Below, piece by piece: positions 11,617 through 22,585 of a stretch of 64,000 nucleotides of DNA. Source of the DNA: Ypsolopha sequella (Eukaryota; Arthropoda; Insecta; Lepidoptera; Ypsolophidae); contig OW204005.1 of assembly GCA_934047225.1 (NCBI GenBank), positions 22,886,396 to 22,950,395 on the forward strand, given 5' to 3'. Under the pieces are notes generated by a model. The model had not been told where the DNA came from, ran no database searches, and worked only from the letters and a program-made list of their open reading frames with translations. The position numbers were made by a program, and so were the translations under genes. The number at the start of each line of letters is the position of its first letter. The stretch's first letter is position 1.

Positions 11617-11945
11617 ACGGCGAGCGCTGGCCTCTCAGTCTTGAGACTCAGGTTTATTCACCGGTCGGGTATGCACCAACAAGTTTTTTGGAATTTATAT
11701 GCATCGTGTTTGCATTACCTAATACGAGTACTGACCACTTGCTGAACGGTGAAGGAAAGTTGAGGAAACCTGCAAGCCCTAAAAGCGTGTATTTGTGCCC
11801 GAAGAACGGCGATAGGGCTCACCACCCATCACGTTGGGACGTACTAATCGTCGGTGAAACGCAGTGAACTGGGTGTGGATTGTGACTGGCATTTCACAGT
11901 CCACACTTAGGAACACCTTCGGGGATTCATGTCGTGACAATATAT
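11617..11945 (+). mobile_element. tRNA-headed SINE (SINE-1)
   Basis: A degraded tRNA-like head (GCGCTGGCCTCTCAGTCTTG, then CAGGTTTATTCACCGGTCGG at the B-box position) is followed by the body: GCACCAACAAG, TGCTGAACGGTGAAGGAAA, GTGTATTTGTGCCCGAAG, GGCGATAGGGCTCACCACCC and ATCGTCGGTGAAACG, ending near GGGGATTCATGTCGTGACA. The reverse copy at 60345-60652 has a much clearer head. The block GGCGATAGGGCTCACCACCC is the seed of the array at 57518-57887. Confidence 0.7.
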
Positions 11946-12583
11946 TTTATATTCATATTTTAAAGAAAATCCGGAACTCTCTGTCGACGATGTAAACTTG
12001 ATAGGTTGTCTTGCATCAACACATACTAAATCTAGATGTTCTAGAACTTGTAAGTTTAATTTGACAGAAATGTATTAATAACTGACAGATCTGATTTAGC
12101 AAGTAAAATTTAACATGATCCCCAAATGTTAATTATAATTAATTAGTTAATTAGAAATGGGATCTGTGACAGCCCTACACGCATCGGTGCAAGTGCAGCG
12201 CGTATTTATAACGTCCTATTTCTAAACTGGGATGCGTTTTCTGGGGCAGCCCCGCACGTACCCCACCTCCTCGCCGCCTCTACGTTCCTGGTACCAGACA
12301 GCATGAAGCTTTGGGGGAAAATGGGGTTTTCTTTTTAGGGTTCCGTCAGTGTACGAAAACAACATCCGGAGTGTCTCAAAACGGAAAGTGTGGGCCATTT
12401 CATTTGTAACATAAATTTAAATTATTTTCTTTACACAAATATTGTAACTTGACATAACTCTGATCGATAAATCCGAAATGAGGAGATCCGTTGGAGATCG
12501 AAAGTGACTGACACAGCCTGCCGAATCAGGAAGCTGAAGTGGTAGTTGGCTGCCCATGTTTGTCGCCGACATGATGGCCGTTG

Positions 12584-12737
12584 GAGCAAAAATGCGTTAG
12601 AATGGAGACCACTTACAGTGAATCTCGTGCCTGCTGGACCGACGACCTGAAGGACGTTGCGGGTAGCGGCTGGATGAGGTTGACGGAGAACCGCCAAGAG
12701 TGGCTAAATATTGGAGAGACCTATGTCTAGCAGTGAC
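12584..12737 (+). pseudogene. RTE-type LINE 3' fragment (C-terminal coding end)
   Basis: Translation gives a stretch like ARWTDDLKDVAGSGWMRLTE-NRQEWLNIGETYV, the usual C-terminal end of RTE-type reverse transcriptases in insects, then a stop and the AGCAGTGACGAAC end. It is parallel to 14749-14945. 5'-truncated and non-functional. Confidence 0.65.
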
Positions 12738-12764
12738 GAACACATATTAATTGATAGAGGGATT

Positions 12765-13042
12765 CAGTGGCGTGCACAGAACTTTTTTCCTTAAAAGCAA
12801 TCAGAAGGTCAAGTACGACAATAAAAAAATATGAAATAATTTAAATAACACTTTGAAAAAAAAAAGTTTGTATGAAAATGTCCACTCTAGGGTAGGCAGT
12901 CATACAAACTTTTTTTTTTCAAAGTGTTATTTAAATTATATCATATTTTTTTTATTGATATTTAAATTATTTCATATTTTTTTTATTGTCGTACTTGACC
13001 TTCTGATTGCTTTTCCGGAAAAAAGTTCTGTGCACGCCACTG
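12765..13042. mobile_element. Foldback hAT-like MITE, copy 2
   Basis: Ends CAGTGGCGTGCACAGAAC and GTTCTGTGCACGCCACTG. Flanks GAGGGATT (12757-12764) and GGGGATT (just after the right end) look like an 8-bp duplication with one base lost. The middle contains a short local duplication of the TTTAAATTATNTCATATTTT block (about 12931-12986), making this copy longer than the 260-bp ones. Confidence 0.75.
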
Positions 13043-13756
13043 GGGGATTGTGTTATGTATATATTTTATTATATACCCCTTTGCACTAGGGGTCCACTTG
13101 TAATTATCTAGGTATACTTGCTTATCTCCTGCAAATAACCTGAAATCTATGATATCTTTTACAATGTCTATATTATTTTTTTTAAAATCTGGCTTCTAGA
13201 ATTACGGTTGAATCGGTTCAGTAGTTTTTGAGTTGCGGATACATAACGACTTCTGAAGGGTTTTGTCCACGAAGCATACTTTTTTAGCATACTACTTTTC
13301 TCAAGAAGAAATTATTACCAATTTTATTTTTATAATATTTAAATATCAATTTAATTTTCATTTGTCCGGTCATGTTACGACACAAAAATTTAAGAATAAA
13401 TGCCAGCTGTCACTTCAGCTGTTCTTCCTTTCTAAAACTACTTATATTCGACGTACATTCAAATGATGCCATCACCAACAAAAAAAAATTACATCCGTAA
13501 TTAATATCATTATTCCCTTGTACCCTTCATATATCCACAATCAATACGGAACATTCTACAAATAACTCTCGTCATCACCATCGCGTGCTAAGTTACAGGG
13601 AACATGGCCGCCATTGTTACATGGCAATGAATATAATTTATTGGTAATTAAATGTACAAGGCCTAGGTCTAAGTTTCATTATGAAATTATCAGGACATCT
13701 ACGTAAGTATACTGTTTCCGCTATTGATGGCTTATTTATAATAATAATGATTAAAT

Positions 13757-13905
13757 AAAGTGGTACAGCTGATGCCGGGCTCGACTGTGGAGGTACCGCC
13801 ATCTTACTCGCAAATCCCCCGAAATTATTCGGGGCAGAGTAAGAGCTCTCTAACAGACACAACCAGGTGGCACACCATGCCTGGCACTAACGTGACCATT
13901 CATTT
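13757..13905 (+). repeat. RTE-tailed short repeat, 5' part
   Basis: GGTACAGCTGATGCCGGGCTCGACTGTGGAGG-type start, then CACCATGCCTGGCAC, matching the first half of 23845-24188. The RTE-like tail is missing. Confidence 0.6.
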
Positions 13906-14132
13906 TTTCCGTCAGAACGGGATGCCTGTGGAATTATTTAGAAAAAAAAAATAGTAATAGCTTTATTTAAAAAAAATGTTCACTTATAGGTTCACAATCA
14001 TGTTAGCTTAGTACTTAATGGAATCTAACATCTAGGCAGTTGTATTATATTTGTCGGCGTAGCAAATCAGTAATAAAAAATATCGGGTTTACTTTTTAAT
14101 CAGGAATAGAACTCCAAGGATAAAAAATAAAG

Positions 14133-14262
14133 GTATGGTGGGCCTCCTGGTTTTTTGCCTGTGAGCTGTCCTCTTACTCTCCCCCGAATTACTTCGAGGG
14201 GGTCTCCAAGTAAGATGGTGGTACCTCCTCAGTCGAGCCCGGCATCAGCTCTACCACCCTTC
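14133..14262 (-). repeat. RTE-tailed short repeat, 5' part, reverse
   Basis: The same 5' half as 13757-13905 in opposite orientation (GAGCCCGGCATCAGCTCTAC at its right end). The two make a loose inverted pair about 230 bp apart. Confidence 0.6.
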
Positions 14263-14748
14263 AGTTACGTAACCCTAAAAAGGTCTCTGCTTTTGCCAAA
14301 ACCGTAAAATTCATATTAGATTAATTTAGATTTAAACAATAAATACCTATGAAATGACGTCATATCGTTATACAACAATTCGCTGATATTTATCATTTTT
14401 GCATCGTATGACAAAGAATATGAGCTTAAAAGGAATAATTCAGGCCACACATTGTCGTGGCATCGAATTTCTTTTTCCGGATAAGCAATAACAAGTGCTA
14501 ATCAGTGAAAATGGTTGTTCTGCTTACATAATTACTTTCGTTTGTAGAGTTTTGATTCTTTTTAGGGTTCCGTTTCCGAAGAGTGCCAAATGGGACCTTA
14601 GGATATTTATTTATTTAATAGCTATTACCAAGCCGCCGCAGTATGTCTGTCCGTTTGTCACAGGAGTCTACAGCTTCAGCTGTTATGGGTAGCCAGTATA
14701 AATTAAAAATTTCCCAAATAAGGAATAAGAAAATAAAACGTTAGGGCC

Positions 14749-14945
14749 GTAAGGCATTGGAATGGAGACCTAGTACAACAAAGCGCAGCGTAGACCACCC
14801 TCATGCCCGCTGGACTGACGATCTGAAGGACGTTGCGGGTGGCGGCTGGATGAGGATGACTGAGGACCGCCAAGAGTGGCGTAATATTGGGGAGGCTTAT
14901 GTCCAGTAGTGGACGAATACGGGCTGATGGATGGATGGATGGAAG
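14749..14945 (+). pseudogene. RTE-type LINE 3' fragment (C-terminal coding end)
   Basis: In one frame the sequence reads DHPHARWTDDLKDVAGGGW, then MRMTEDRQEWRNIGEAYVQ and a stop, the characteristic C-terminus of RTE-type reverse transcriptases. It continues as TGGACGAATACGGGCTGATGG and a (GATG)n tail. Truncated at the 5' end. The same 3' tail is found on the short repeat at 23845-24188. Confidence 0.7.
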
Positions 14946-15090
14946 GAAATAATAAAAAAAAAATTGAAGATCAAGTGGGGTCCCCATACAAAATCCTCGA
15001 AAAATTTGCATTTTTTACGTAATTTGTTTCAACTCTATCTCACAGACGGTAATATTTAGACGGTAATTTTAGTCAGATTATATTAATGTA

Positions 15091-16114
15091 TACAGGGTGG
15101 AAAAAATGAAAGGGCCCTGTAGGGGAACTACCTTAAATCCTTTAGTTAGCTCATTTTACTGAAAGGAAACATTCCTTTATTTTTTAAAAGAAACTAAACT
15201 GCATTCAAAGATCTTCTAAAATTTGCTTGTCTCACCCGGGAACTGAACCAACTAAAAATTTAAAAAATAAACCCTCGCTATTTTATTATACGAATCGGTA
15301 GAATTATTGTTCAGGATAAAATTTGTCTACTAAACTAAAGTCTTACACTCATCTGTTGTACGAGATACCCATAAAATTGAATATTTATTACAAGTTCTTT
15401 ATTAACAATACCTAGTACTGTTCACTTGTAAAGTAATGATTATACGCCATTATTACACAATGACAGCACAGAATGAAAGCAAAACAAAACAAAATTTTTA
15501 TTTCGAACGAAATTTATGGTTCGAACTTCAAATTTGTTTATTTGCAAAAAATGCGTTGCAAAAAAAAATACGTTCCTTTTTTAAACTTTTCGTCGGTACG
15601 CCTAGTGCAAGAAGTAATTGTGCTCTGCATACATTTATTATTACCATTTAACGATTTTCTTATTGAAGTCTTCAACAAGGTACTTAAGATAAATAACATT
15701 AGCAAGCTTATACTTCATACGATGTCTTTGGATGTAAGAGAGATAAGAAAATTAGAACGTTTCATTTACTTGTTACAAGTGAACAGTACTAGGTATTGTT
15801 AACAAAGAACTTGTAATAAATGTTTAATTTCATGAGTATCTCGTACAACAGATGAGTGTAAGACCAAATGTTTATTAGACAAATTTTATTCTGAACAATA
15901 ATGCTACCGATTCGTATGATAAAATGGCGAGGGTTTATTTTTTTAATTTTTAGTTGGTTCGATTCCCGGGTGAGACAAGCGAATTTCAGAATATCTTTGA
16001 ATGCAGTTTTGTTTCTTTTAAAAAATAAAGGAATGCTTTCTTTCAGTAAAATGAGCTAACTAAACGATTTAAGGTAGCTCCCCTCCAGGGCCCTTAAATT
16101 TTTTCCACCCTGTA
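15091..16114. mobile_element. 1-kb foldback element with ~340-bp inverted arms
   Basis: The left arm (15091 to about 15431) starts TACAGGGTGGAAAAAA, and the right arm (about 15770 to 16114) ends TTTTTTCCACCCTGTA. Along their length the arms pair with roughly 90% identity by eye. About 340 bp of unrelated AT-rich spacer lies between. The flanks are TA-rich, consistent with a TA target. Each arm carries a sequence like a tRNA B-box (GGTTCGATTCCCGGG, near 15956 on the plus strand). The short open frames in the spacer (15436-15802) have no family signature. Confidence 0.8.
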
Positions 16115-16229
16115 TATTATATATCAAGTACATACTCTATAGTAATATACAGTGCAGAATTAACCATTTTGGCGCCTTGCTTTTTGTCGGCTTGATGTTC
16201 TTTTGGTATCCTTTTTCTTATTATTTACC

Positions 16230-16490
16230 ATAATGTTTTTAGGTTTTCGTACCCGTGTTGTGTACTGGTCGCAGCCCTTTGTGTCCCACTCGCACTTGGC
16301 CTGATGTTTTTAATTTTTGTTAATTGCTGTTACAGAGCATAGTAACACGTATTATCTGAAATTTTTAGCTGGCTTCCTATTACGGCTGAAGCTGTAGAAC
16401 CCTTTGACAGACGGACAGACGGACGGATAGACAGACAAACAGACAGCGAAGGCTTAGTAATAGGGTCCCACTTGGTACCCTTCTGGTATA
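16230..16490 (+). repeat. Dispersed repeat fragment (GACAGACAG type)
   Basis: Contains TTTTCGTACCC, a GACAGACGGACAGACGGACGG run and GGGTCCCACTTGGTACCC, as in other copies of this dispersed family. Confidence 0.45.
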
Positions 16491-16499
16491 TATACAGAT

Positions 16500-17317
16500 T
16501 GAAAATGATCCCCCTAGCTATATTGAAATAAATGAATCAGAATCACTAGTAGAACACAGAATATTTCCCATATTTTTTATCGGTAATATTTTCCAAATTT
16601 CGAATAAACGGAAAGAAAATAAATTTACTGGCACGTTTACAAAAAAAAAACTTATAGCTAACACAGTAGAAAAGTTTTACTTAAGTAGGGAGTAATCTAC
16701 AGATAAAAATAACAACAAGACAAAAGAATGTAGCTCAGCTATGTGCCATCCAAAACATGCTTTGGTTGGCGCTGGTTTTCAGCTACCTCCGTTACAATTG
16801 CATGATAAGGTATTTACGAGTCGCTAACAATTTTATTTACTAAATTGAAAAATCAATAACAATTGGCAGAAATGGCTTATAATTAAATTAAATTAAATAA
16901 AAACAAAAATCAAAAATGTATAACCAGACAAAAACAATAAAAAAAAGGTAATTAGTATATACAGATATAGAATTATTAGTAGGGTGTATAGTCTTAAGCA
17001 TTGTAGGCTTTCCAAGGATGTTTCAATAAATGGCTGACGTACGCGAAGCAACATGTGACAATTTGGTAACAATAGACTGTAGGGCCTTCCCCGTAACATG
17101 CCTCCCACCCCCAGCCATCAACGAATCACATTCCCGACGCCCTTGGCGCCCGCCCCCGCAATCCTCCCTCCCTTCCGTGATCAACTTAGACGGTCGACAT
17201 CTTTATTTTTTATTATGAAACAAGACAAAAATAACAAAGTATATATATTTTTTTTCGAACATAGAATTGTTTCCTTTAGCTAGTTTACCTTTAAAATTAA
17301 TATTTTGCATTATAATA
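16500..17317. other. Unassigned stretch with a GC-rich patch
   Basis: No gene found. The CpG/CC-rich patch at about 17095-17180 has open frames in two phases but no protein family is recognised. Confidence 0.35.
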
Positions 17318-17501
17318 AATTCAAATTCAAATAGTTTATTTTGCAAAGCAGGTATAGATATATACACTTTTTACACGTCAAATTTAATCTAATAAAGAAA
17401 ATATATGTAATAAAATAATAAATGTACATGAACTAATTTAAAGGTTTATTTAATTTATGTAGCAATATATTTACGATTAAAATGATAGGTAAAATATATA
17501 T

Positions 17502-17635
17502 TATACAAGGTAAAATCCAATCAGCCGCCCGAACCCATACCGGAGACCCGGCCAGGGACCAAGAACAAGGTTCAATGATCACCAACCGAGCCCCCAGCAC
17601 GAATCCAGGCGGCCGACCAAATCCCATCCTATATA
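17502..17635. mobile_element. TACAAGGTG-family MITE inside the LINE 3' UTR
   Basis: TATACAAGGTAAAATCCAAT at the left is the inverse of the right end ATCCCATCCTATATA (imperfect). The arms carry versions of the GGAGACNCGG and GGTTCAATGATCA blocks found in free copies (704-936, 7287-7475). It is more GC-rich than the free copies. Because the truncated LINE copies elsewhere contain it, it moves as part of the LINE. Confidence 0.6.
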
Positions 17636-17992
17636 CTACATACTAATAGGTTACATATATAAATACATGCCTACCTCCGCCCATTCGATTAGTCTTGCTA
17701 AGAAGAAGGGCAAGAAACTTAGCAAGATCATGTCTTTTTTTTAAACATAAAACTTATACTATACAATAGATGACTTATATCTACTTTAACCAAGGGATAA
17801 GAAAATACAAGACAGCAGGAATTCAGGTTAATGAAAAAAAGAAAAACATATATATCTTTGTCTACATGTCTCATATAGTCTTTTTCCTTTTACAGTCTGT
17901 AATCAATTAATGTTTACACCTTAGAGGAATCATAAGTTAAGAAATTATACTATTTAATTAAATTATAAGTTACATTTATTTTTGTCAATTTC

Positions 17993-18042
17993 ATTGTGAC
18001 TGATGCCGAACCCAGGATAGGGCCCGAAATATATCTCACAAT
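17993..18042 (+). ncRNA. Hammerhead-ribozyme-like motif 1
   Basis: Read on the plus strand: stem I ATTGTGA (17993-17999) pairs perfectly with TCACAAT (18036-18042). The core CTGATG follows at 18000-18005, then a stem-II-like CCG..CCC/GGG..CG hairpin, then GAAA (18026-18029), a tiny stem III (ATATAT) and a UC step, where a hammerhead would cut (after 18035). The base after CTGATG is C, not the canonical A. It is antisense to the LINE it lies in. Activity unproven. Confidence 0.45.
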
Positions 18043-18081
18043 AACTTAAATTTTATTTTATTAAGTGTATATATATATATT

Positions 18082-20946
18082 TTAACTATCATTATCACTG
18101 TAACACCATGCTTCACCATCATCCAAATATTCATTTATTTTATAATATGCCTTTTTCAATAGGCCCTGCTTAATATACAGTTTAAACTTATTCTCTGACA
18201 AAGTAAGGACCTCCTTTGGAAGTTTATTGTAAAATCTTATACCATGTCCTACAAAAGAGGTACTCACCTTAGCGAGTCTGATTTTTGGAAAAGCCAGTTT
18301 ATGCTTATTTCTGGTCTCCTTACAATGTTGCTTACCAAGCCTTGGGAAAGACTCAACATTTTTTCTGACATATCTAAGGACTTGGTAAATATATTCACAA
18401 GGAACCGTTAATATATTAATTTCTTTGAACTTTTGTCTTAATGAATCCCGGTGCTTCATATTATAAATAGCCCGAATTGCTCTCTTCTGCAAAACAAAGA
18501 CTGCGTCTGTATTCGCGGCTCTACCCCATAACAGCATGCCGTATGACATAATGCTGTGAAAGTAACTAAAATAGACTAGTCTAGCAGTATCTACATCAGT
18601 AATTTGTCTTATGCGTCTAACAGCGTATGCGGCCGAACTAAGTCTACCACATAGGGCTTCTATGTGGGGACCCCACTGAAGACGAGAGTCTACCGTAATG
18701 CCTAAAAACTTTGTTTCGTTAACTAACTCCAGCTTGGACCCCTGCAAAAGCAAATTACCATCCACTTGAATTACATTTGGTAACGTAAATTTTATACACT
18801 TTGTCTTTTTTGCGTTTAAAACTAAATTATTTACAGTAAACCAATCAAGCACCAGTGATAAAGTTGTATTCGCGCCGTCAAGGATATCTTTACGTCTATT
18901 AACTTTAAAAATAAGTGACGTGTCGTCTGCGAATAATACTATCTTCGTTAAGTCTTTAACTAAATATGGAAGGTCATTTATGTAAATTAAAAACAGCAAG
19001 GGCCCTAATATGGAACCCTGCGGGACACCCATTTTAACTAATGCTCCACTTGATTTTACCCCGTTAATGTCTACCTTTTGAATACGATCACTAAGATATG
19101 ACTTCAATAACGCCAAAGATTTGCCCCTCACTCCGTAGTGATCCAATTTACATAAGAGTGTTTCATGATTAACGCAATCAAAGGCTTTCGAGAGGTCACA
19201 AAATACACCAAATGCATCTTGCTTTTCTTCCCAAGCATCAAAAATGTGCTTAACTAAAGCAACTCCTGCATCTGTGGTTGACATCCCTCTAGTGAATCCA
19301 TATTGTTCACAGTGAAGTAACTTATTTAAATTAAAATGAAATAACAATTGATTAAAAACTATTTTTTCAAAAACCTTACTCAATACTGGTAAAACTGACA
19401 CAGGTCTATAGTTTGAAGGGTCCCCGTTGTCGCCTGATTTAAAAAGGGGGATCAATTTACTAAACTTCATTAAGTCAGGAAAGATACCATCATCTACACA
19501 TTTATTAAAAATTAATGCCAAATAAGGAGCTATTAAATCAATAACAGAACTTATAACTTTCACAGATAGGCCCCATAAGTCCTCGGTTTTTTTCAAGTTA
19601 AGCGATTTAAATGCTTTAATTACAGTTAATGAATTAATATGTTTAAAAGCAAATACAGAAAGACACTGAGGTACGTGATCTATTAAAAGATCCTGCGCAA
19701 GCCCAGGGCTTGAATTTAAATCTTTAGTTGTTAAGGAAGGAATTTCAGTAAAGAATTGTTCAAAGGCATTCGCAACTTCTTTATCTCCTGTAACGACTTC
19801 ATTGTTAATACTTAACTTAAGTTCGTTATCTCGTTTTTTACTTTTCCCAGTTTCAGTATTTATGATGTTCCATACTGTTTTTACTTTGTTATCGGACCTT
19901 TTAAGTTTTTTATTCAAGTAGATACTTTTTGCTTTTAAACACACCAATTTAAAGATGCGTGAGTAATTTTTCACGAATTCAGTAAAATTAACATTATTAT
20001 TGTAGGACTTTATGTCGTATAATTCGTATAAATGATTTCTGCTTTTATAAATACCTGGTGTCGCCCAGTCACTGAAGGTGATTTTACTTTTGTTAGAAAG
20101 TTTTTGCATCTTAAACGTATTTTCGAACTCTTTAGAGACTATGTTGAAAAGGTCTGTGAAGAGAGCGTTTGGATCGTCTTGGAGAAGATTAAAATGTGCT
20201 AATTTAACTTCTAGATTTGCTTTGAAACAATCTACTTTGAGAGTTGTAATAGGTCTGCAAAAGACTTCTTTGGGCAGTTGTTTTACGCTTTGTTTAATGG
20301 TTATAGTTTGGCCACTGTGATCGGACTGCAAGCGGTTGATTACTTTATTGTCTGAATACTCACAATCACAGAATATATTGTCGAGGCATGACGCAGTATC
20401 CCGAGTAATTCGAGTAGGTTCTAAGAACACATTAGACAAATTAAATGATTTGAATAAATGTAATAATTTTGAGCGCATAATCGATTTTTCTAGTAAATCT
20501 ACGTTAAAATCTCCACATATAATAACTTTTTTCTTTGTATCAAATAATAATTTTAAAACCTCTTCCATTGCTTTTTCAAAAATGTTGTAATCTTGTCCTG
20601 AGGGTCGGTAAACACAGAGAATAATATATGTACTCATTTCTATGCAAGCTAATTCTAGTTGATGTTCTACAGAAAGTTTTATAATGTCTTTTCTTTCCTT
20701 TGCTTTTATACTATTTTTTACAAGAATCATGGAGCCACCTTTTTGTATTTTTAATCTATTGTAGCAACTAAGAACACTAAAATTATTAACATTAAACTGC
20801 ATATTATGTTCATGTAGATGATGTTCGGTTACACACAAAATATCTGTTTTTGATTCCTCTAAGAACAACTCGATTGAAAGTATTTTGCTGAGAAAGCCGC
20901 CTTGTATGTTTTGATGTACCAGCTTTAATACAGGCGGCTTTCCCAT
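18082..20946 (-). CDS. LINE ORF2: APE endonuclease and reverse transcriptase
   Basis: 954 residues from the ATG at 20944-20946 with no internal stop. The N-terminal third is an apurinic-type endonuclease that nicks target DNA: HQNIQG near residue 12, CVTEHHL near 40, GDFNVD near 145-150 and SDH near 208-210. The reverse transcriptase follows: LIPLFKSGDNGDPSNYRPVS near 500, CDLSKAFDCVNHETL near 585, GVPQGSILGPLLFLIYINDL near 640 and the catalytic FADD near 672-675. A C-terminal WGRAA/QKRAIRAIYN block is typical of CR1/Jockey-group LINEs. There is no RNase H domain. An intact frame suggests a young insertion. Clade-level naming would need a tree. Family function: target-primed reverse transcription of its own RNA. 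Confidence 0.93.
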   Translation of the reverse strand: MGKPPVLKLVHQNIQGGFLSKILSIELFLEESKTDILCVTEHHLHEHNMQFNVNNFSVLSCYNRLKIQKGGSMILVKNSIKAKERKDIIKLSVEHQLELACIEMSTYIILCVYRPSGQDYNIFEKAMEEVLKLLFDTKKKVIICGDFNVDLLEKSIMRSKLLHLFKSFNLSNVFLEPTRITRDTASCLDNIFCDCEYSDNKVINRLQSDHSGQTITIKQSVKQLPKEVFCRPITTLKVDCFKANLEVKLAHFNLLQDDPNALFTDLFNIVSKEFENTFKMQKLSNKSKITFSDWATPGIYKSRNHLYELYDIKSYNNNVNFTEFVKNYSRIFKLVCLKAKSIYLNKKLKRSDNKVKTVWNIINTETGKSKKRDNELKLSINNEVVTGDKEVANAFEQFFTEIPSLTTKDLNSSPGLAQDLLIDHVPQCLSVFAFKHINSLTVIKAFKSLNLKKTEDLWGLSVKVISSVIDLIAPYLALIFNKCVDDGIFPDLMKFSKLIPLFKSGDNGDPSNYRPVSVLPVLSKVFEKIVFNQLLFHFNLNKLLHCEQYGFTRGMSTTDAGVALVKHIFDAWEEKQDAFGVFCDLSKAFDCVNHETLLCKLDHYGVRGKSLALLKSYLSDRIQKVDINGVKSSGALVKMGVPQGSILGPLLFLIYINDLPYLVKDLTKIVLFADDTSLIFKVNRRKDILDGANTTLSLVLDWFTVNNLVLNAKKTKCIKFTLPNVIQVDGNLLLQGSKLELVNETKFLGITVDSRLQWGPHIEALCGRLSSAAYAVRRIRQITDVDTARLVYFSYFHSIMSYGMLLWGRAANTDAVFVLQKRAIRAIYNMKHRDSLRQKFKEINILTVPCEYIYQVLRYVRKNVESFPRLGKQHCKETRNKHKLAFPKIRLAKVSTSFVGHGIRFYNKLPKEVLTLSENKFKLYIKQGLLKKAYYKINEYLDDGEAWCYSDNDS

Positions 20947-21024
20947 TGTCTTCAATTCTAAAAAGAATTTTTTACAATTTTGTTAGTACTTGTACTAACC
21001 GTGTTATATTAATTATAGTAATAT

Positions 21025-21540
21025 TAATACATACATACATATACTCACGGCTGTCTCCCAGCGGGGTAGGCAGACAGATCCCATTTTATTTTCACTTCCG
21101 TAGATAATTTTAAAAGGGACACATTTAGACTTACTTTAAAATAAGTGTGAAGCACGACAAAAATATAATACATCTATAAATAAATATTACGCCCTTCAAA
21201 AATAACACTTTCCACTGCAAAATTAATGTTGCGCACTATAACTTTTTATGGGTTGTCATAAAAAATAACCACGAAGGTTCTTTATGGCAGTCGCTCCGTG
21301 ACTCACCATACCTAACCTTCTAATCTAACCTGCCGGCTCTCTTCTGCGCTGGCTGAAAAGCTTATTGTGGAAAACATTATATTTAAAGTTCATTTATACG
21401 GAAAGTATTAATATTAATAAGAGGTGAGTCTAATTAATATTAATGCCAAAGAGGTGTGTCTGGATCGTGACCGATCAAAATCTGTAGTCTCTGCCTACCC
21501 CACTGGGAGACAGGCGTGAGTATATGTATGTATGTATTAA
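21025..21540. repeat. Two facing copies of a short repeat end (GTATGTATGTAT type)
   Basis: At about 21028-21085 (reverse) and 21475-21540 (forward) the same end occurs: CTGCCTACCCC, TGGGAGACAGGCGTGAGTAT and a (GTAT)n run. They flank about 390 bp without recognised content. A weaker relative lies at 40905-40975. Likely 3' ends of a non-LTR element or SINE. Confidence 0.5.
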
Positions 21541-21579
21541 TATTATGGTGCAAAATATTAATTTTAAAGCTAAGCCTCT

Positions 21580-22053
21580 TTAAGGTGGCTCCGTCGGAAT
21601 AATTAGCAACTCGATTCGTGGTGGTTGAAATTTCAAACAAAATCATATTAAAATAAAGTTCTTATCAGCTCGCACTGAAACATGACTGTTACGTCAGTCT
21701 GTCAGTCAGGCTGACAAGTGCGAAAATAGTGTGTTTTTAATTTATTTTATCTAAAATAAAATTAATTTCTAAGAACTGAGAAAACCAAATCATTTTATAT
21801 AATTTTGTCTCGAAGTTTATAAATGTTCATACTGTTTCGATAAAAACTGCAGCAGTTATGTTGTTACAAGTGAACAAAAATCGAGAAATAAGGGTAAACT
21901 AAGAATTTTCTTGCTTTACTTCTGTATGTTATAATGAGATTACTCATGCAGATTACTATGTCTTTTTCTTCTGTTGAAAAATGCTATAGTTACCGTATAA
22001 AATGGTTACAAAGTTTCTTAGTTCAAGGTCATTGGCGTTGATAGAAACCTTAA
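21580..22053 (-). mobile_element. TTAA-flanked element, family 2, copy 2
   Basis: Reverse copy of 2705-3226: begins TTAAGGTGGCTCCG and ends AGAAACCTTAA. Interior blocks such as AACAAAAATCGAGAAATAAGG and TGGTTGAAATTTCAAACAAA are shared. Slightly shorter (474 bp). Confidence 0.6.
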
Positions 22054-22239
22054 CTGGGAAACTAGCTAAAGGAAACTATTCTTTGTTCGAAAAATATATA
22101 TATGTTTTGTTATTTTTGTCTTGTTTCATAATAAAAAATAAACTCACAGTTGATATGTTCTCATTTTTTTTTTTTTCATTATTTGGTCATGTTCTTTAGT
22201 GTGATAAATAGTGTATGTGTTTTCATTTATTGGTACCTG

Positions 22240-22360
22240 CCCTTTACACCCGATGCCGTGGTTATTTCCTGAAATCCTTTCACAGTGGATGTCTTGTGCA
22301 TACAAGGAAACTACAGTCCAAATTTCATGTTCCTTGGTCCAGCTGTTTAGTCTAGACCAG
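22240..22360 (+). repeat. Dispersed repeat fragment (TTTCATGTTCCT type)
   Basis: The blocks CCGTGGTTATTTCCTGAAAT, TACAAGGAAACTACAGTCC and AAATTTCATGTTCCTTGGTC recur, degraded, at 30470-30560 and 36420-36520. The parent element is unknown; the pattern suggests a LINE-derived dispersed repeat. Confidence 0.45.
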
Positions 22361-22585
22361 GATTTCTCATACTTATAGCCCCACGTACCCCTATTAAATT
22401 TCCAAGCCGACTGCGAACCCCTTTAAAAAAAAACTCGCCTAAAGGATTTTTACTTAAATATAAGAGATATTACAGTCACAAAGTAATGTTTTTAATTTGT
22501 TATGGTGAGCTAGAGTCAGCCTTAACGTAAATCTTGTCACGGTCCCCCAACGATCAACTGGCGAACCCCTGGGGGTTCGCGTACC

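Larger units (their letters stand above)
17318..20990 (-). mobile_element. Nearly complete CR1/Jockey-type LINE
   Basis: A non-LTR retrotransposon read from right to left: an intact endonuclease/reverse-transcriptase gene (20946 to 18082), a 3' UTR of about 760 bp, and a terminal (GAATTT)n tail at about 17318-17332. No ORF1 (gag-like) is seen upstream, and a stop lies in frame at 20983-20985, so the copy is probably 5'-truncated just before ORF2. The 5' boundary is approximate. The 3' UTR includes a small inverted-repeat element (17502-17635) and a hammerhead-like motif on the opposite strand (17993-18042). Two truncated 3' ends of the same family lie at 6746-7031 and 8229-8440. Confidence 0.85.

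Noticed and set aside
13752..13790. Hammerhead-like CTGATG in the RTE-tailed repeat
   Set aside because: CTGATGCCGGG is present, but no GAAA follows a hairpin and no stem I pairing exists.
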